Shown here one piece after another: positions 7,333 through 13,921 of a stretch of 35,566 nt of DNA. Under the pieces are notes generated by a model. The model ran no database searches, was not told where the DNA came from, and saw nothing but the letters and a program-made list of their open reading frames with translations. The stretch covers positions 1-35,566 of IMG/VR virus record IMGVR_UViG_3300001851_000258; one strand, 5' to 3'. This stretch comes from a virus. The translations under genes were made by a program, and so were the position numbers. Each line of letters starts with the position of its first letter. Position 1 is the first letter of the stretch.

Positions 7333-8583
7333 TTATACTGCGAAGTTACGCAGACGGGCTACGCTGTTCGGCTTGGAGCAGAACAATTCAAAGTAACCGC
7401 CGTAACGTGCATTGTAGAGGTCTTTGTTCGGGTCGCGCAGAAGGATCGTTCCATCATCGTCGAACCAGCCAAAGTCTTGACGCATTACGAGTTGCATATA
7501 CTTGGTGTTGAGGAAGTAAATCTCATCGTCATCGCACATTTGCGAAGAGATGAGAGGGAACGGTCCATCGTCACCCATCAGTTCAATTCCTTTGAAACCG
7601 ATTTTGGTGTCAGAGGATTTAACTTCGAGTACGTTGTAACGCTTGTGGTCTTCTGCTTGGCTCTTAAGTGCAGCCTTGGTGTTGTGCGAGCAGATAGCCA
7701 GGTTAGGGCTAACTCCAAGCTCATCTTCCAAGCTGGACACGATGTCATTAATATCACCGTAAGCAAGCGTAGCAGCAGCCAGGTCGGAAACGATACCCTT
7801 AAACTCAGGGTTAGAGGCTTGGCTGATACCATAAAGAGTGCCAGCAGAGATTGGAGCGATTTTTTTGAGTCCTACACACTCAGCATTGCGGTTTCCTTCC
7901 CAGTACAGGATATCAGCAGCAGCAGGAGCAGCAGCCGAGCCAGTGCTTACGAGTACGAGGGAGAGGGTCGTAGCGTCGAAACCAACAACCTCAACCGTCA
8001 ACTGGTAAACGCCAGCAGCGGTATAAAGGTCCATTTTTGCACCACGAGGGAAAAACTTCTTTTTATACTTAGGAGCAAGTACGCCAGCCACCGACATGGT
8101 AACAACCCAGGGAGAGGCGCTGGTTCCTGCACCACTGTCAAGGGAAGCAACTGCACCAAGCTTGCCCGACTCATCGCCGAACAGTGCGCGTTCTACCATG
8201 TGAAGGTTAAAGCCTTCGAGTACAGCTTCTACTTCGTCAACGGTTACTCGGGCGAAAGCACCACGGTCGTTGCGGGAAGCTACGATAGCTTCACGCTCGT
8301 ACTCAGCGGTAGCATAAGCGCGTTTAGCAGGAAACACAGCCTGTTCACGGGGAGCAGACTTAGGAGCAGGAAGGTTTTGACCACTTGCGCGGTAACCGAG
8401 TCCTACAGCCGAGCCGAACCGCACAGGTTGTACAAATTGCTTACCAACAAACTCTACGCTTTTGTTCTTCATCAGAATCGAGGCGAGAGGAGTCTTAGCA
8501 TTTACAAGAGATTGATCCGCGCCAGAGCCGTAAAACTCTTTAAATAGCGCATTTTCCATTCCGACACTTCGAGGTTGAGCCAT
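7333..8583 (-). CDS. Major capsid (coat) protein
   Basis: A 416-residue protein placed right after the scaffold gene and the terminase, the standard position for the coat gene. The length fits HK97-fold coat proteins of podoviruses. The N-terminal part (residues 1-60, MAQPRSVGMENALFKEFYGS) is helical. It is followed by an E-loop-like stretch (PAPKSAPREQAVFPAKRAYA) and a long helix (VDEVEAVLEGFNLHMVERALFG) like the spine helix. The segment from about residue 150 to 235, rich in Val, Thr and Ala, looks like an inserted beta domain, as in P22 coat. The C-terminal part (IYFLNTKYMQLVMRQDFGWF and RDPNKDLYNARYGGYFELF) matches the P-domain style of many phage coats. The call rests on context and layout; fold prediction would confirm it. 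Confidence 0.85.
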   Translation of the reverse strand: MAQPRSVGMENALFKEFYGSGADQSLVNAKTPLASILMKNKSVEFVGKQFVQPVRFGSAVGLGYRASGQNLPAPKSAPREQAVFPAKRAYATAEYEREAIVASRNDRGAFARVTVDEVEAVLEGFNLHMVERALFGDESGKLGAVASLDSGAGTSASPWVVTMSVAGVLAPKYKKKFFPRGAKMDLYTAAGVYQLTVEVVGFDATTLSLVLVSTGSAAAPAAADILYWEGNRNAECVGLKKIAPISAGTLYGISQASNPEFKGIVSDLAAATLAYGDINDIVSSLEDELGVSPNLAICSHNTKAALKSQAEDHKRYNVLEVKSSDTKIGFKGIELMGDDGPFPLISSQMCDDDEIYFLNTKYMQLVMRQDFGWFDDDGTILLRDPNKDLYNARYGGYFELFCSKPNSVARLRNFAV

Positions 8584-8597
8584 TTTCTATTCCCTTC

Positions 8598-9395
8598 TTA
8601 GAGGCGACCAGCTAGGCGCTTTACGTCTTCTAGACTCATAGCTTTTTTGTCTTCTGAGCCAGTTCCACGAGGAGCGTCTACTACCGCCTTCTTTTTATTT
8701 GTTTCCACTTTGTTAATCAAAGCAGTTTGTTTTTCGGCGTTCTGCTTTTTGACCTCTTCGGAGACCAGAAAGGAAACATCCTCAATGGACATATCGAAAA
8801 TGCCTTGTTGTAGAAGGGCTTTATATTGCTGTTTAACGTAAGACTTTAACCATGGCGTACTAATCTCAGGAAACTTCTGACTAGCGTCATTTAGTTCCTG
8901 CTCAATAGCTGCCTTTTCCTGCTCAATCGCAGCGGCTTCTTGTTGCTGCTGAAATTGGGCAAGACGTTCCTCAGTCTGCCGCAAACGCAATTCTAGGGGA
9001 TTTAACTCACTTCCTTGTTCTGCGGTGGCGGCTTCTGCTGCCATACGTTGAACGGAAAACGGAGCCTTTTTCCCTGTTAGCGCCTCATACGTTGCCGCTG
9101 GGTCTGCTTCTAAGCCTTGGAGCAAGCGACTAAAAAAGTCTTTTTGCTTCCGTTCAGATTCCGCCTTCTGCTGCATTGCGAGTTGTCCCGCTTTGCCGAG
9201 TTGGGCGTAACGCTTAGTAGTTTCCCAGTCCCACTCTTCCTCTTGGCCATTGATTTTAAATTTCTCTTTGCCAGAGGAAAACGGGTTGTACGTTGCAGTT
9301 TCCTGAGCCGTTTCAGTCTCAGCCGCTTCAGGAGTTGCTGGTGCAATGTCCTGTTGTTGAGGTTCTACGGTGTCAGCTACTTGTACGTCTTCCAT
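8598..9395 (-). CDS. Scaffold protein
   Basis: A 265-residue, highly charged, almost entirely helical protein between the large terminase and coat genes. The N-terminus is acidic and Pro/Gln-rich (residues 1-35). A small ordered segment follows (KFKINGQEEEWDWETTKRYAQLG, about residues 46-68), a pattern often seen at the start of podovirus scaffolds. A long coiled-coil of Glu, Gln and Ala spans about residues 130-175. The C-terminus is basic and helical (ending LEDVKRLAGRL), as expected for a coat-binding helix. It assembles with coat protein into the procapsid and is then lost. The start follows AAAGGAG. Confidence 0.85.
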   Translation of the reverse strand: MEDVQVADTVEPQQQDIAPATPEAAETETAQETATYNPFSSGKEKFKINGQEEEWDWETTKRYAQLGKAGQLAMQQKAESERKQKDFFSRLLQGLEADPAATYEALTGKKAPFSVQRMAAEAATAEQGSELNPLELRLRQTEERLAQFQQQQEAAAIEQEKAAIEQELNDASQKFPEISTPWLKSYVKQQYKALLQQGIFDMSIEDVSFLVSEEVKKQNAEKQTALINKVETNKKKAVVDAPRGTGSEDKKAMSLEDVKRLAGRL

Positions 9396-9481
9396 TTTTT
9401 AACTCCTTTAGTTGCGTGTCAATTCTATTTTTGGGAAACTTTAACTATCTAACTCCTGGCGCTTCATGGAGGAGGCGCTTG

Positions 9482-10741
9482 TCAATCATCAAAATCCTGC
9501 CCTATATACCCACCCCCTCTATCGCTTAGGCGGTAGTCTTTTGGCAGTTCTTTGACAATTTCTTGAGGTATTACAGCGTTAGTAAAGCCATAAATCAGTG
9601 CGTCAATCAGATGGTCATTACCGTCCTGGTCCCATTCGTAGGAGGCCATCTCTTTAAGTAATTGAGTGCAGTTCTTGGCTATCTTGAGCGTTCCCATGCG
9701 TAGGGCATTAACGATGCGGAGGAGTCGGGCTTGTTTATCGTACTTACCCGCTGGCGACATTTTAAGACCAATAGCGGCATATTCCGCGATGATTTGCGGG
9801 TCAATGTCTGAGCTAGTTCCAACGTATTCAAAAGGTTCCTGGCGTTGGATTACGTGGGAGTGTTGGGAGATGAGTAGCTGAGACTGTTTGTACTCGGAAT
9901 AAACGATCCAATGGCCTTTACGCTTGTTATAGGCAATCCAGACGCAAGCTGTGGGGTCGGGGGAGAAGCCATGGTCTACGCCGCGCCAGTGGAAGGAATG
10001 TTCAAGGTCGCCATGGTCCCAACGGTTACAGGTGTAGGATTCTTCTGGAAGGGCGAACACCATTCCCTGAAACGTGACGTACTCGTTAAGAATCTCCTGC
10101 CGGAATAACGGGTCATCTTTTCCAGAATACTGGTCTAAGACTATTTGCTTACCTTTAGGGTCTAGGAAGGAGTTGTCATCAATGGTGGCTTCCTCTACGT
10201 AATACTTTTCTGGATTTCCTTTGGCGGTTTGGTGCAGGTCATAAAAGAAGTTTTTTCCCCGCTTAGTAGAGCCGAACATGATTTGACCGCCGTAGTCAGC
10301 AAGCATGGGAGCTAGTTGCAGCTTTACAATCTCGGGCTTCTTCCACAGGGCAAACTCAGAGCAGATAATTAGGCCATATCCAGAGCCTACAAGGTTATCC
10401 TCAGATAGATCGGCACCGCCTACAATAATCTCCTCCTTAGTTGGGAGATAAATTGCACTCATCCGAGATTCTTGGAGCTTCCAATCGGGTTGGTTAAGTA
10501 GGATTTTGTGTAGCTTTGGCCAAATGATTCTACGCGCCTGTCTCTGAGTTTTAGCAATGTAGAGGACTGGCTGGGATTTGTCTTCAACGTGTTCCACGGC
10601 TACTTCGCAGAAGAAATTGTCTTTTCCAGTTCTTCTTCCCCAAGGTAGGACAATGTCCAGTCCAGCTTTATAGGCTAACCATGCGTTAGTTTGCTTGTAA
10701 TGAAAGCGGTTAGCGAAGTATTCAAGGCTACGCTTAAACAC
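9482..10741 (-). CDS. Terminase large subunit
   Basis: The ATP-driven DNA packaging motor and nuclease (419 residues). The Walker A-like motif GRRTGKD is at residues 35-41. The Walker B motif GLIICSE, with its catalytic Glu at 129, is at 123-129, followed by the coupling motif region IMFGSTKRGK. The nuclease half shows WRGVDHGFSPDPTA with the first acidic residue, SSDIDPQIIAEYA in the middle, and a late acidic motif NDHLIDALIYG. The start is a GTG at 10741 within the end of the small subunit gene, with AAAGGA upstream, so the two subunits are translationally coupled. The 86 bases after the stop hold nothing more than the scaffold ribosome site and a direct GGCGCTT repeat. Confidence 0.93.
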   Translation of the reverse strand: MFKRSLEYFANRFHYKQTNAWLAYKAGLDIVLPWGRRTGKDNFFCEVAVEHVEDKSQPVLYIAKTQRQARRIIWPKLHKILLNQPDWKLQESRMSAIYLPTKEEIIVGGADLSEDNLVGSGYGLIICSEFALWKKPEIVKLQLAPMLADYGGQIMFGSTKRGKNFFYDLHQTAKGNPEKYYVEEATIDDNSFLDPKGKQIVLDQYSGKDDPLFRQEILNEYVTFQGMVFALPEESYTCNRWDHGDLEHSFHWRGVDHGFSPDPTACVWIAYNKRKGHWIVYSEYKQSQLLISQHSHVIQRQEPFEYVGTSSDIDPQIIAEYAAIGLKMSPAGKYDKQARLLRIVNALRMGTLKIAKNCTQLLKEMASYEWDQDGNDHLIDALIYGFTNAVIPQEIVKELPKDYRLSDRGGGYIGQDFDD

Positions 10742-11114
10742 TCTTTTTCCTTTGCTCTAGTAGTGCTTTGGCTTGGTCAGGAGTCATGGCAGGAACCAAC
10801 TCTTCCCGCTTTTCCTCTACCGGAACCTCATAGTTCTTTAGTTTTGCTTTAGAGAGATGGATTAGAAGCTGGCGGTCTTTCTTCTCGATGGCTACTTCTA
10901 GACAGGTTTGGCGGATATTCTCTAATACTTCTTTTTCCTCGTTCTTGACTATTTCGGTGCGAATGTGAGGGTTTCTATCGAAGTATTCGTAGACGGTTCT
11001 ATAGCTGATGCCTTCTGCCACGGCTATTTTTCGCCATGTCCAGCCTTTGCCGCGTCTTTCAACGGTTCTGTCTATGAAGGCTTGTTCGCCTCCCTTTGGT
11101 TCCCACGGTAGCAT
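10734..11114 (-). CDS. Terminase small subunit (DNA-recognition)
   Basis: A 126-residue basic helical protein just before the large terminase gene, which it overlaps. Residues about 22-48 (KGWTWRKIAVAEGISYRTVYEY) form a helix-turn-helix expected to bind the packaging site. The rest is helical, with a coiled-coil-like segment (EEKEVLENIRQTCLEVAIEK) that would build the ring, and a Lys/Glu-rich tail that would contact the large subunit. The ribosome site GGAGG is about 9 bases before the ATG. The call rests on position and the HTH. Confidence 0.85.
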   Translation of the reverse strand: MLPWEPKGGEQAFIDRTVERRGKGWTWRKIAVAEGISYRTVYEYFDRNPHIRTEIVKNEEKEVLENIRQTCLEVAIEKKDRQLLIHLSKAKLKNYEVPVEEKREELVPAMTPDQAKALLEQRKKSV

Positions 11115-11141
11115 CTATCTGCGCCTCCAAACGGTAGCAGA

Positions 11142-11191
11142 GGATAGTGTTACAACCATGCTACAACTGTTTAGAAAAGGCAACACTATTC
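11142..11191. repeat. Inverted repeat upstream of the small terminase
   Basis: The arms ATAGTGTT (11144-11151) and AACACTAT (11182-11189) are perfect reverse complements, and a G-C and a G-T pair extend them outward. They enclose 30 bases that contain TACAAC twice, 11 bases apart. The right arm covers the stop codon of the 62-residue gene. Placement between the small basic gene and the small terminase suggests an operator or a packaging-recognition element. Confidence 0.4.
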
Positions 11192-11374
11192 AGGCTTAGT
11201 CTGACGTTCCATGTATTCCTGTTCGGTCATTACGACTAGGAACAGAGGTTCTTTGCGTAGTTGAGCTAGGCTGGCCACGTCCTCAGAGGCATATTCTGGA
11301 AGGTCAAAGGTTAGTCTCCAGGCGGCATCTACCGTTGTTTGGGCTTTTACGAATACCGCTTGGAGTGTAACCAT
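11186..11374 (-). CDS. Conserved small phage protein (62 aa)
   Basis: A 62-residue alpha/beta protein (MVTLQAVFVKAQTTVDAAWR, then LTFDLPEYASEDVASLAQL, then KEPLFLVVMTEQEYMERQ). The layout of strand, strand, helix, strand (AVFVKAQTTVD..WRLTFDLP...PLFLVVMT) is one I associate with small conserved proteins in phage terminase clusters, but no function is known to me. The start overlaps the stop of the previous gene (TAATG at 11374). It lies directly upstream of the small terminase and may act in packaging or DNA handling. Confidence 0.65.
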   Translation of the reverse strand: MVTLQAVFVKAQTTVDAAWRLTFDLPEYASEDVASLAQLRKEPLFLVVMTEQEYMERQTKPE

Positions 11375-11598
11375 TACATTGCCTTGATGCGGGTTTTAGC
11401 TTTTGAAGCGGACATTTTAGCGGACATTGGTTTGCCGCCGCGAGCTGTGGAGAGGGCAATGGCTACTGCTTGCTTCTGAGCTTTTGCTTTGCTCTTAGGC
11501 TTAGATGTGCCGATTTTCTTTGTCTTGGTGTAGGCACTCATAATTTCAGAGATGTTTGCACTAACTGTTTTTTGGCTTTTGCCTTTCTTAAGTGGCAT
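11374..11598 (-). CDS. Basic Lys/Ala/Ser-rich phage protein (74 aa)
   Basis: I place the start at the internal ATG (MPLKKGKSQKTVSANISEIM) because this N-terminus is typical of a small phage family with a conserved 'PLKKGKSQKTVSANI' beginning and a 'QKQAVAIALSTA' motif, here near residue 47. An upstream in-frame ATG would add 18 residues unlike the family. The protein is strongly basic with a long Lys/Ser/Ala helix and is likely to bind DNA or RNA or to serve as a histone-like factor. That role is inferred. It overlaps the upstream regulator by 11 bases and the downstream gene by TAATG. Confidence 0.7.
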   Translation of the reverse strand: MPLKKGKSQKTVSANISEIMSAYTKTKKIGTSKPKSKAKAQKQAVAIALSTARGGKPMSAKMSASKAKTRIKAM

Positions 11599-11785
11599 CT
11601 TTTTTTCCCTTTTGTGAGTATAGTTTGTCCAGATCAGAAAAAATCTTTTCACCGCTTTTTATGTAGCGCAAGAGAAACTGCTCTGCGAGCCAGTTCCATT
11701 TCCTGTCTTCAAGTTTACGCCGCTTGTTAGCGGCATCTAGCAGCTCATAGCTAATTCGTGCTGGGAATGTCGGTTTGTAGCTCAT
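11588..11785 (-). CDS. Ribbon-helix-helix-like putative regulator (65 aa)
   Basis: A small basic protein transcribed first in the minus-strand operon and adjacent to the divergent control region. The order is a short strand (PTFPARIS), a helix (YELLDAANKRRKL), a turn and a second helix (WNWLAEQFLLRYI), which fits the ribbon-helix-helix fold of Arc, MetJ and CopG-type DNA binders. The basic tail (KLYSQKGKKDAT) is unusual but compatible. Such dimers bind short repeats, and a GTAGTA/TACTAC inverted repeat lies 45-62 bases upstream of its start. I infer an autoregulator or early/late switch; another small DNA-associated protein cannot be excluded. Confidence 0.55.
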   Translation of the reverse strand: MSYKPTFPARISYELLDAANKRRKLEDRKWNWLAEQFLLRYIKSGEKIFSDLDKLYSQKGKKDAT

Positions 11786-11858
11786 AGTCTTTTAGTAAAA
11801 CAAAATAAAAATAAACACAAGTTGACTTTGTAGTATTGTTGTACTACTACATTTCTTC
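11786..11858. promoter_or_regulatory. Divergent promoter/operator region
   Basis: Seventy-three bases separate the two operons. Plus strand: TTGACT (11822-11827) and TACTAC (11845-11850) with a 17-base spacer, placing the start site at about 11857-11858, next to ATG 11859. Minus strand: TTGTGT (11820-11815) and TACTAA (11797-11792), also 17 bases apart, placing the start site at about 11785, the A of the ATG. Both transcripts may therefore be leaderless, since neither gene has a ribosome site. The -10 boxes are weak matches, so this is a candidate. The inverted repeat GTAGTA-N6-TACTAC (11830-11847) overlaps the plus promoter and could be the operator. Confidence 0.5.
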
Positions 11859-12023
11859 ATGAAATACATAATTAGCAAAGAGGATTACGAAACATTAACT
11901 GATGCGCTTGAAGAGCTGAGAATGCTTTGTAAAGACGGTTCTGGAGATGACCAGACGCGAACCATAACAATTAGATTTTTAGAAGCAATAACCCGTTTTG
12001 AACCAGGAGTTACAATTCAATGA
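11859..12023 (+). CDS. Small leading protein of the early operon (54 aa)
   Basis: The first gene of the plus-strand operon. It encodes an acidic helical protein (MKYIISKEDYETLTDALEEL, then a loop GSGDDQTRTI, then FLEAITRFEPGV). The stop overlaps the next ATG as ATGA, so it is coupled to the annealing protein. No ribosome site precedes the ATG, which fits a leaderless message from the promoter just upstream. The family is unknown to me. The position suggests an early regulatory or recombination-accessory role, which is inference. Confidence 0.6.
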   Translation: MKYIISKEDYETLTDALEELRMLCKDGSGDDQTRTITIRFLEAITRFEPGVTIQ

Positions 12024-12574
12024 AAACAGTAAAGACACCAGCCGGAACAGAGCTTCCTTTGATGGACATTAAGGGAAAGCAGTACCTTCAAGTAGCCCAC
12101 AGAATTGTGTGGTTTAGAGAGATTCGCCCAGACTGGTCGATTGAGACAGATTGTATATCTACCTCTCCAGAAGCCTCTTTATTTAAAGCAACAGTAAAAG
12201 ATGAGAAGGGAAGAGTTATTGCTACTGCTCATAAATCAGAAACAGTTAAAGGATTTCCCGATCATTTAGAAAAATCTGAAACTGGTGCTATTGGGCGTTG
12301 CCTTAGTCTGTGTGGTTTCGGAACACAGTTTACTCCTGAGCTAGACGAGGGAGATAGACTTGCAGACTCTCCTCAAGAGGTTAAACCGCAAAGAACGCCT
12401 GGAGGATTGTCCAATGCTCAATTAGTAAGACTTGACACTATTGCGGCAAAGAAAGGGATTTCTAATCATAACATTAAACATATGGCTGAAGTGTTAGGGA
12501 TTAAGTCTAGGTTAGAAATGAATAAAAACGAATATGACCAATTAATTACATTAATAGAAAATTATACTAAATAA
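12020..12574 (+). CDS. Single-strand annealing protein (Rad52/ERF-like recombinase)
   Basis: A 184-residue protein of a type common in phages next to lambda-type exonucleases. The beta-sheet core reads KGKQYLQVAHRIVWFREIRP, then SIETDCI, then a turn and KATVKDEKGRVIATAHK. It is followed by the typical helix-loop signature PDHLEKSETGAIGRCLSLCGFGTQ at about residues 84-107, which I recall from phage Rad52/ERF-like annealing proteins. The C-terminal 70 residues form a Lys-rich helical domain (LSNAQLVRLDTIAAKKGISN and following) resembling the DNA-binding tails of such proteins. It would anneal complementary strands made by the exonuclease at 13887, for recombination and concatemer formation. A terminator follows immediately. 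Confidence 0.75.
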   Translation: MKTVKTPAGTELPLMDIKGKQYLQVAHRIVWFREIRPDWSIETDCISTSPEASLFKATVKDEKGRVIATAHKSETVKGFPDHLEKSETGAIGRCLSLCGFGTQFTPELDEGDRLADSPQEVKPQRTPGGLSNAQLVRLDTIAAKKGISNHNIKHMAEVLGIKSRLEMNKNEYDQLITLIENYTK

Positions 12575-12576
12575 AA

Positions 12577-12612
12577 AAACCCGCTTTAGGTCTTTACTCC
12601 TATCGCGGGTTT
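12577..12612 (+). terminator. Intrinsic terminator after the annealing protein
   Basis: The arms AAACCCGC (12577-12584) and GCGGGTTT (12605-12612) form a perfect eight-pair stem with a 20-base loop, followed by ATATATTCTTTATTT. The left arm begins 3 bases after the stop codon. The symmetric A- and T-tracts would allow termination in either direction. It separates the annealing-protein transcript from the non-coding RNA region. Confidence 0.65.
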
Positions 12613-12626
12613 ATATATTCTTTATT

Positions 12627-13077
12627 TGCAGAAAAAAGAATGTAACGTCAGGTTAGTCAATTCTGCATTAACCGTCAATACATTCTTTAAAATTGCCGAG
12701 GATCGTTAGCGGGATAACTCGTAAACCCAGGCTATAAGACCTTTTAGGCAAATCCTAAGAGGCAAGTTACTAAAGATCATCCTACCGTGGCTACACCACG
12801 GAATAGAGAACCGCGCATGGTAGTTATTAGCAGCAAGGTGGGCGGTCAAGGGCTTTAGGGACTGATAATTGTGTTTGAAAGATTCTAGCAATACAGCAAG
12901 TACCGGAGCCTTAAGTAAGCTAAATCGGTGCGACCCTTTTCGGACTACCCTTTCGGAAACACTCCCAGGAGTAAAGGGCTGAGAAGCTAGAAGAGATAAA
13001 GACACTACACTGGCACACACAATGCTAACTCCTGGAGTGGAGAGAATAGCTTGGGCGGTCTTTTGTCTTTTTTTTTT
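12627..13077 (+). ncRNA. Candidate large structured non-coding RNA
   Basis: About 450 bases with no credible plus-strand gene, lying between a terminator and a T-tract of ten (13068-13077). Pairings seen directly: AAAGAATGTA 12635-12644 with TACATTCTTT 12679-12688, enclosing GGTTA/TAACC. TGCAGAA 12627-12633 pairs with TTCTGCA 12661-12667 in that loop and would make a pseudoknot. Hairpins: CCTTTTAGG/CCTAAGAGG (12740-12762), CCGTGG/CCACGG (12785-12801), ACCGC/GCGGT (12810-12846), ACCG/CGGT (12902-12929), CCCTTT/AAAGGG (12948-12978), and the closing AAGCTA/TAGCTT (12984-12989 with 13047-13052). A tandem ACCCTTTTCGGA/ACCCTTTCGGA is at 12933-12957. None of it matches tmRNA, RNase P or tRNA as I know them. 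The transcript strand and exact ends are inferred. It could instead be a packaging or replication site. Confidence 0.6.
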
Positions 13078-13176
13078 AAGTTTATGAAATTAACAGTCGC
13101 CTATAAGCAATGTTTTGAAATGAATCATTAATTAAAGGATTGAAAGTTGATCAAAAGCAACTAAGGAGAATGAAAA

Positions 13177-13359
13177 ATGAGTGATTATGAATTGATTAAA
13201 AGTGAGAGATTAAATCTAGCTTTAAAGGTTATTGACCTAGCATTTGCCAAGTATGACTTAGATTGTGTGATTGCTCTAGCCTCTGGAGAATCAACTAAGG
13301 CAGCTCTTGAGGCTTTAAAGGAGGAAATAACTATCGCCATTAAAACATTAATTCGTTAA
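13177..13359 (+). CDS. Small helical protein (60 aa)
   Basis: The gene follows an AAGGAG ribosome site in the leader GGAGAATGAAAAATG, a sequence used again in variant form before two later genes. The product is all-helical (SERLNLALKVIDLAFAKYDL, then VIALASGESTKAALEALKEE, ending AIKTLIR) and acidic, and looks like a helix bundle. I do not recognise the family. The 97 bases between the T-tract and its start contain a possible TATAAG -10 box near 13100 and a TTGATCAA palindrome, but no convincing promoter. Confidence 0.6.
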   Translation: MSDYELIKSERLNLALKVIDLAFAKYDLDCVIALASGESTKAALEALKEEITIAIKTLIR

Positions 13360-13376
13360 CATTTTCTTGGGCGGGA

Positions 13377-13658
13377 ATGAAGTCTATAAAAATTCGTAGT
13401 GGTGGAACAGCATATCTTTTAGGACCAGGTGAAACTTGTAAAGCTGGAGAAATATGTTTCACGTTCGAAGAGTTTGACTGGGTTAAAACTAAATCTAAAG
13501 ACTTTGCTTATGATCCAGAACTATCCTCAGAGTTTTGGAAAACTCTTTTAGAGAAGAAAAAAACAAATTCGAGTTACTCATTCTTTGAGGACTTTCCCAA
13601 AAACAACGGGTTAGCCATCTGTAACGAAATTATCAAAATGTTACAAAAAAAGATTTGA
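13377..13658 (+). CDS. Hypothetical early protein (93 aa)
   Basis: An unrecognised protein. The N-terminal half is beta-like (KSIKIRSGGTAYLLGPGETC). The C-terminal half is charged and helical (SEFWKTLLEKKKTNSSYSFF, ending EIIKMLQKKI). It has a weak G-rich ribosome site directly before the ATG. It lies between the small helical protein and the zinc-binding protein in the early operon. No motif points to a function; an accessory anti-host or regulatory protein is possible but unsupported. Confidence 0.55.
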   Translation: MKSIKIRSGGTAYLLGPGETCKAGEICFTFEEFDWVKTKSKDFAYDPELSSEFWKTLLEKKKTNSSYSFFEDFPKNNGLAICNEIIKMLQKKI

Positions 13659-13711
13659 TTGTTACGAGTCCCGCTGATACTACAGTTGTACTACAGCAAT
13701 ATTGGGGGAAT

Positions 13712-13921
13712 ATGGAACGCTTTAACCGCTGTGACCGTTGTAAATCTCCTCTATCTAGAGACAAAGGGATCTACAAACTAGTCATGAAAGGCAACTTAGA
13801 AGTATCGCTATGTGGGAACAAATGCTTTGACCACTTCACAAACGACATAAAACTAAAAGAAGTTAAGAAAGTAGAGGTTTTAAAATATGAAAGTAATCGC
13901 AATAGACCAAGGTACAGATAG
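13712..13921 (+). CDS. Small zinc-binding protein (69 aa)
   Basis: I chose the ATG at 13712 (MERFNRCDRCKSPLSRDKG) over an upstream TTG at 13655 because GGGGGA lies just before it and the cysteine motif starts right away. Cys7 and Cys10 (C-x2-C) and Cys34 and Cys38 (C-x3-C, in LCGNKCFDHF) form a plausible zinc finger or ribbon. The Lys-rich C-terminus suggests nucleic-acid contact. The last 35 bases overlap the start of the exonuclease gene in another frame, so both are probably co-translated. A DNA- or RNA-binding accessory function is inferred. Confidence 0.6.
   Translation: MERFNRCDRCKSPLSRDKGIYKLVMKGNLEVSLCGNKCFDHFTNDIKLKEVKKVEVLKYESNRNRPRYR

Noticed and set aside
7477-8547. A 356-codon plus-strand frame opposite the coat gene
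   Set aside because: It is a shadow of the coat protein frame: the minus strand has clear gene order, a scaffold neighbour and coat features, while the plus frame has no recognisable domain.
12706-13020. A 104-codon minus-strand frame in the structured region
   Set aside because: Its codon pattern is unlike neighbouring genes, it has no ribosome site, and the region is better explained by nested RNA stems and a T-tract on the plus strand.
13685-13694. GTTGTACTAC, matching the ten bases at 11838-11847 near the divergent promoter
   Set aside because: A single shared ten-base string in a window of this size can arise by chance, and it lies inside an early gene rather than in a promoter-like setting.
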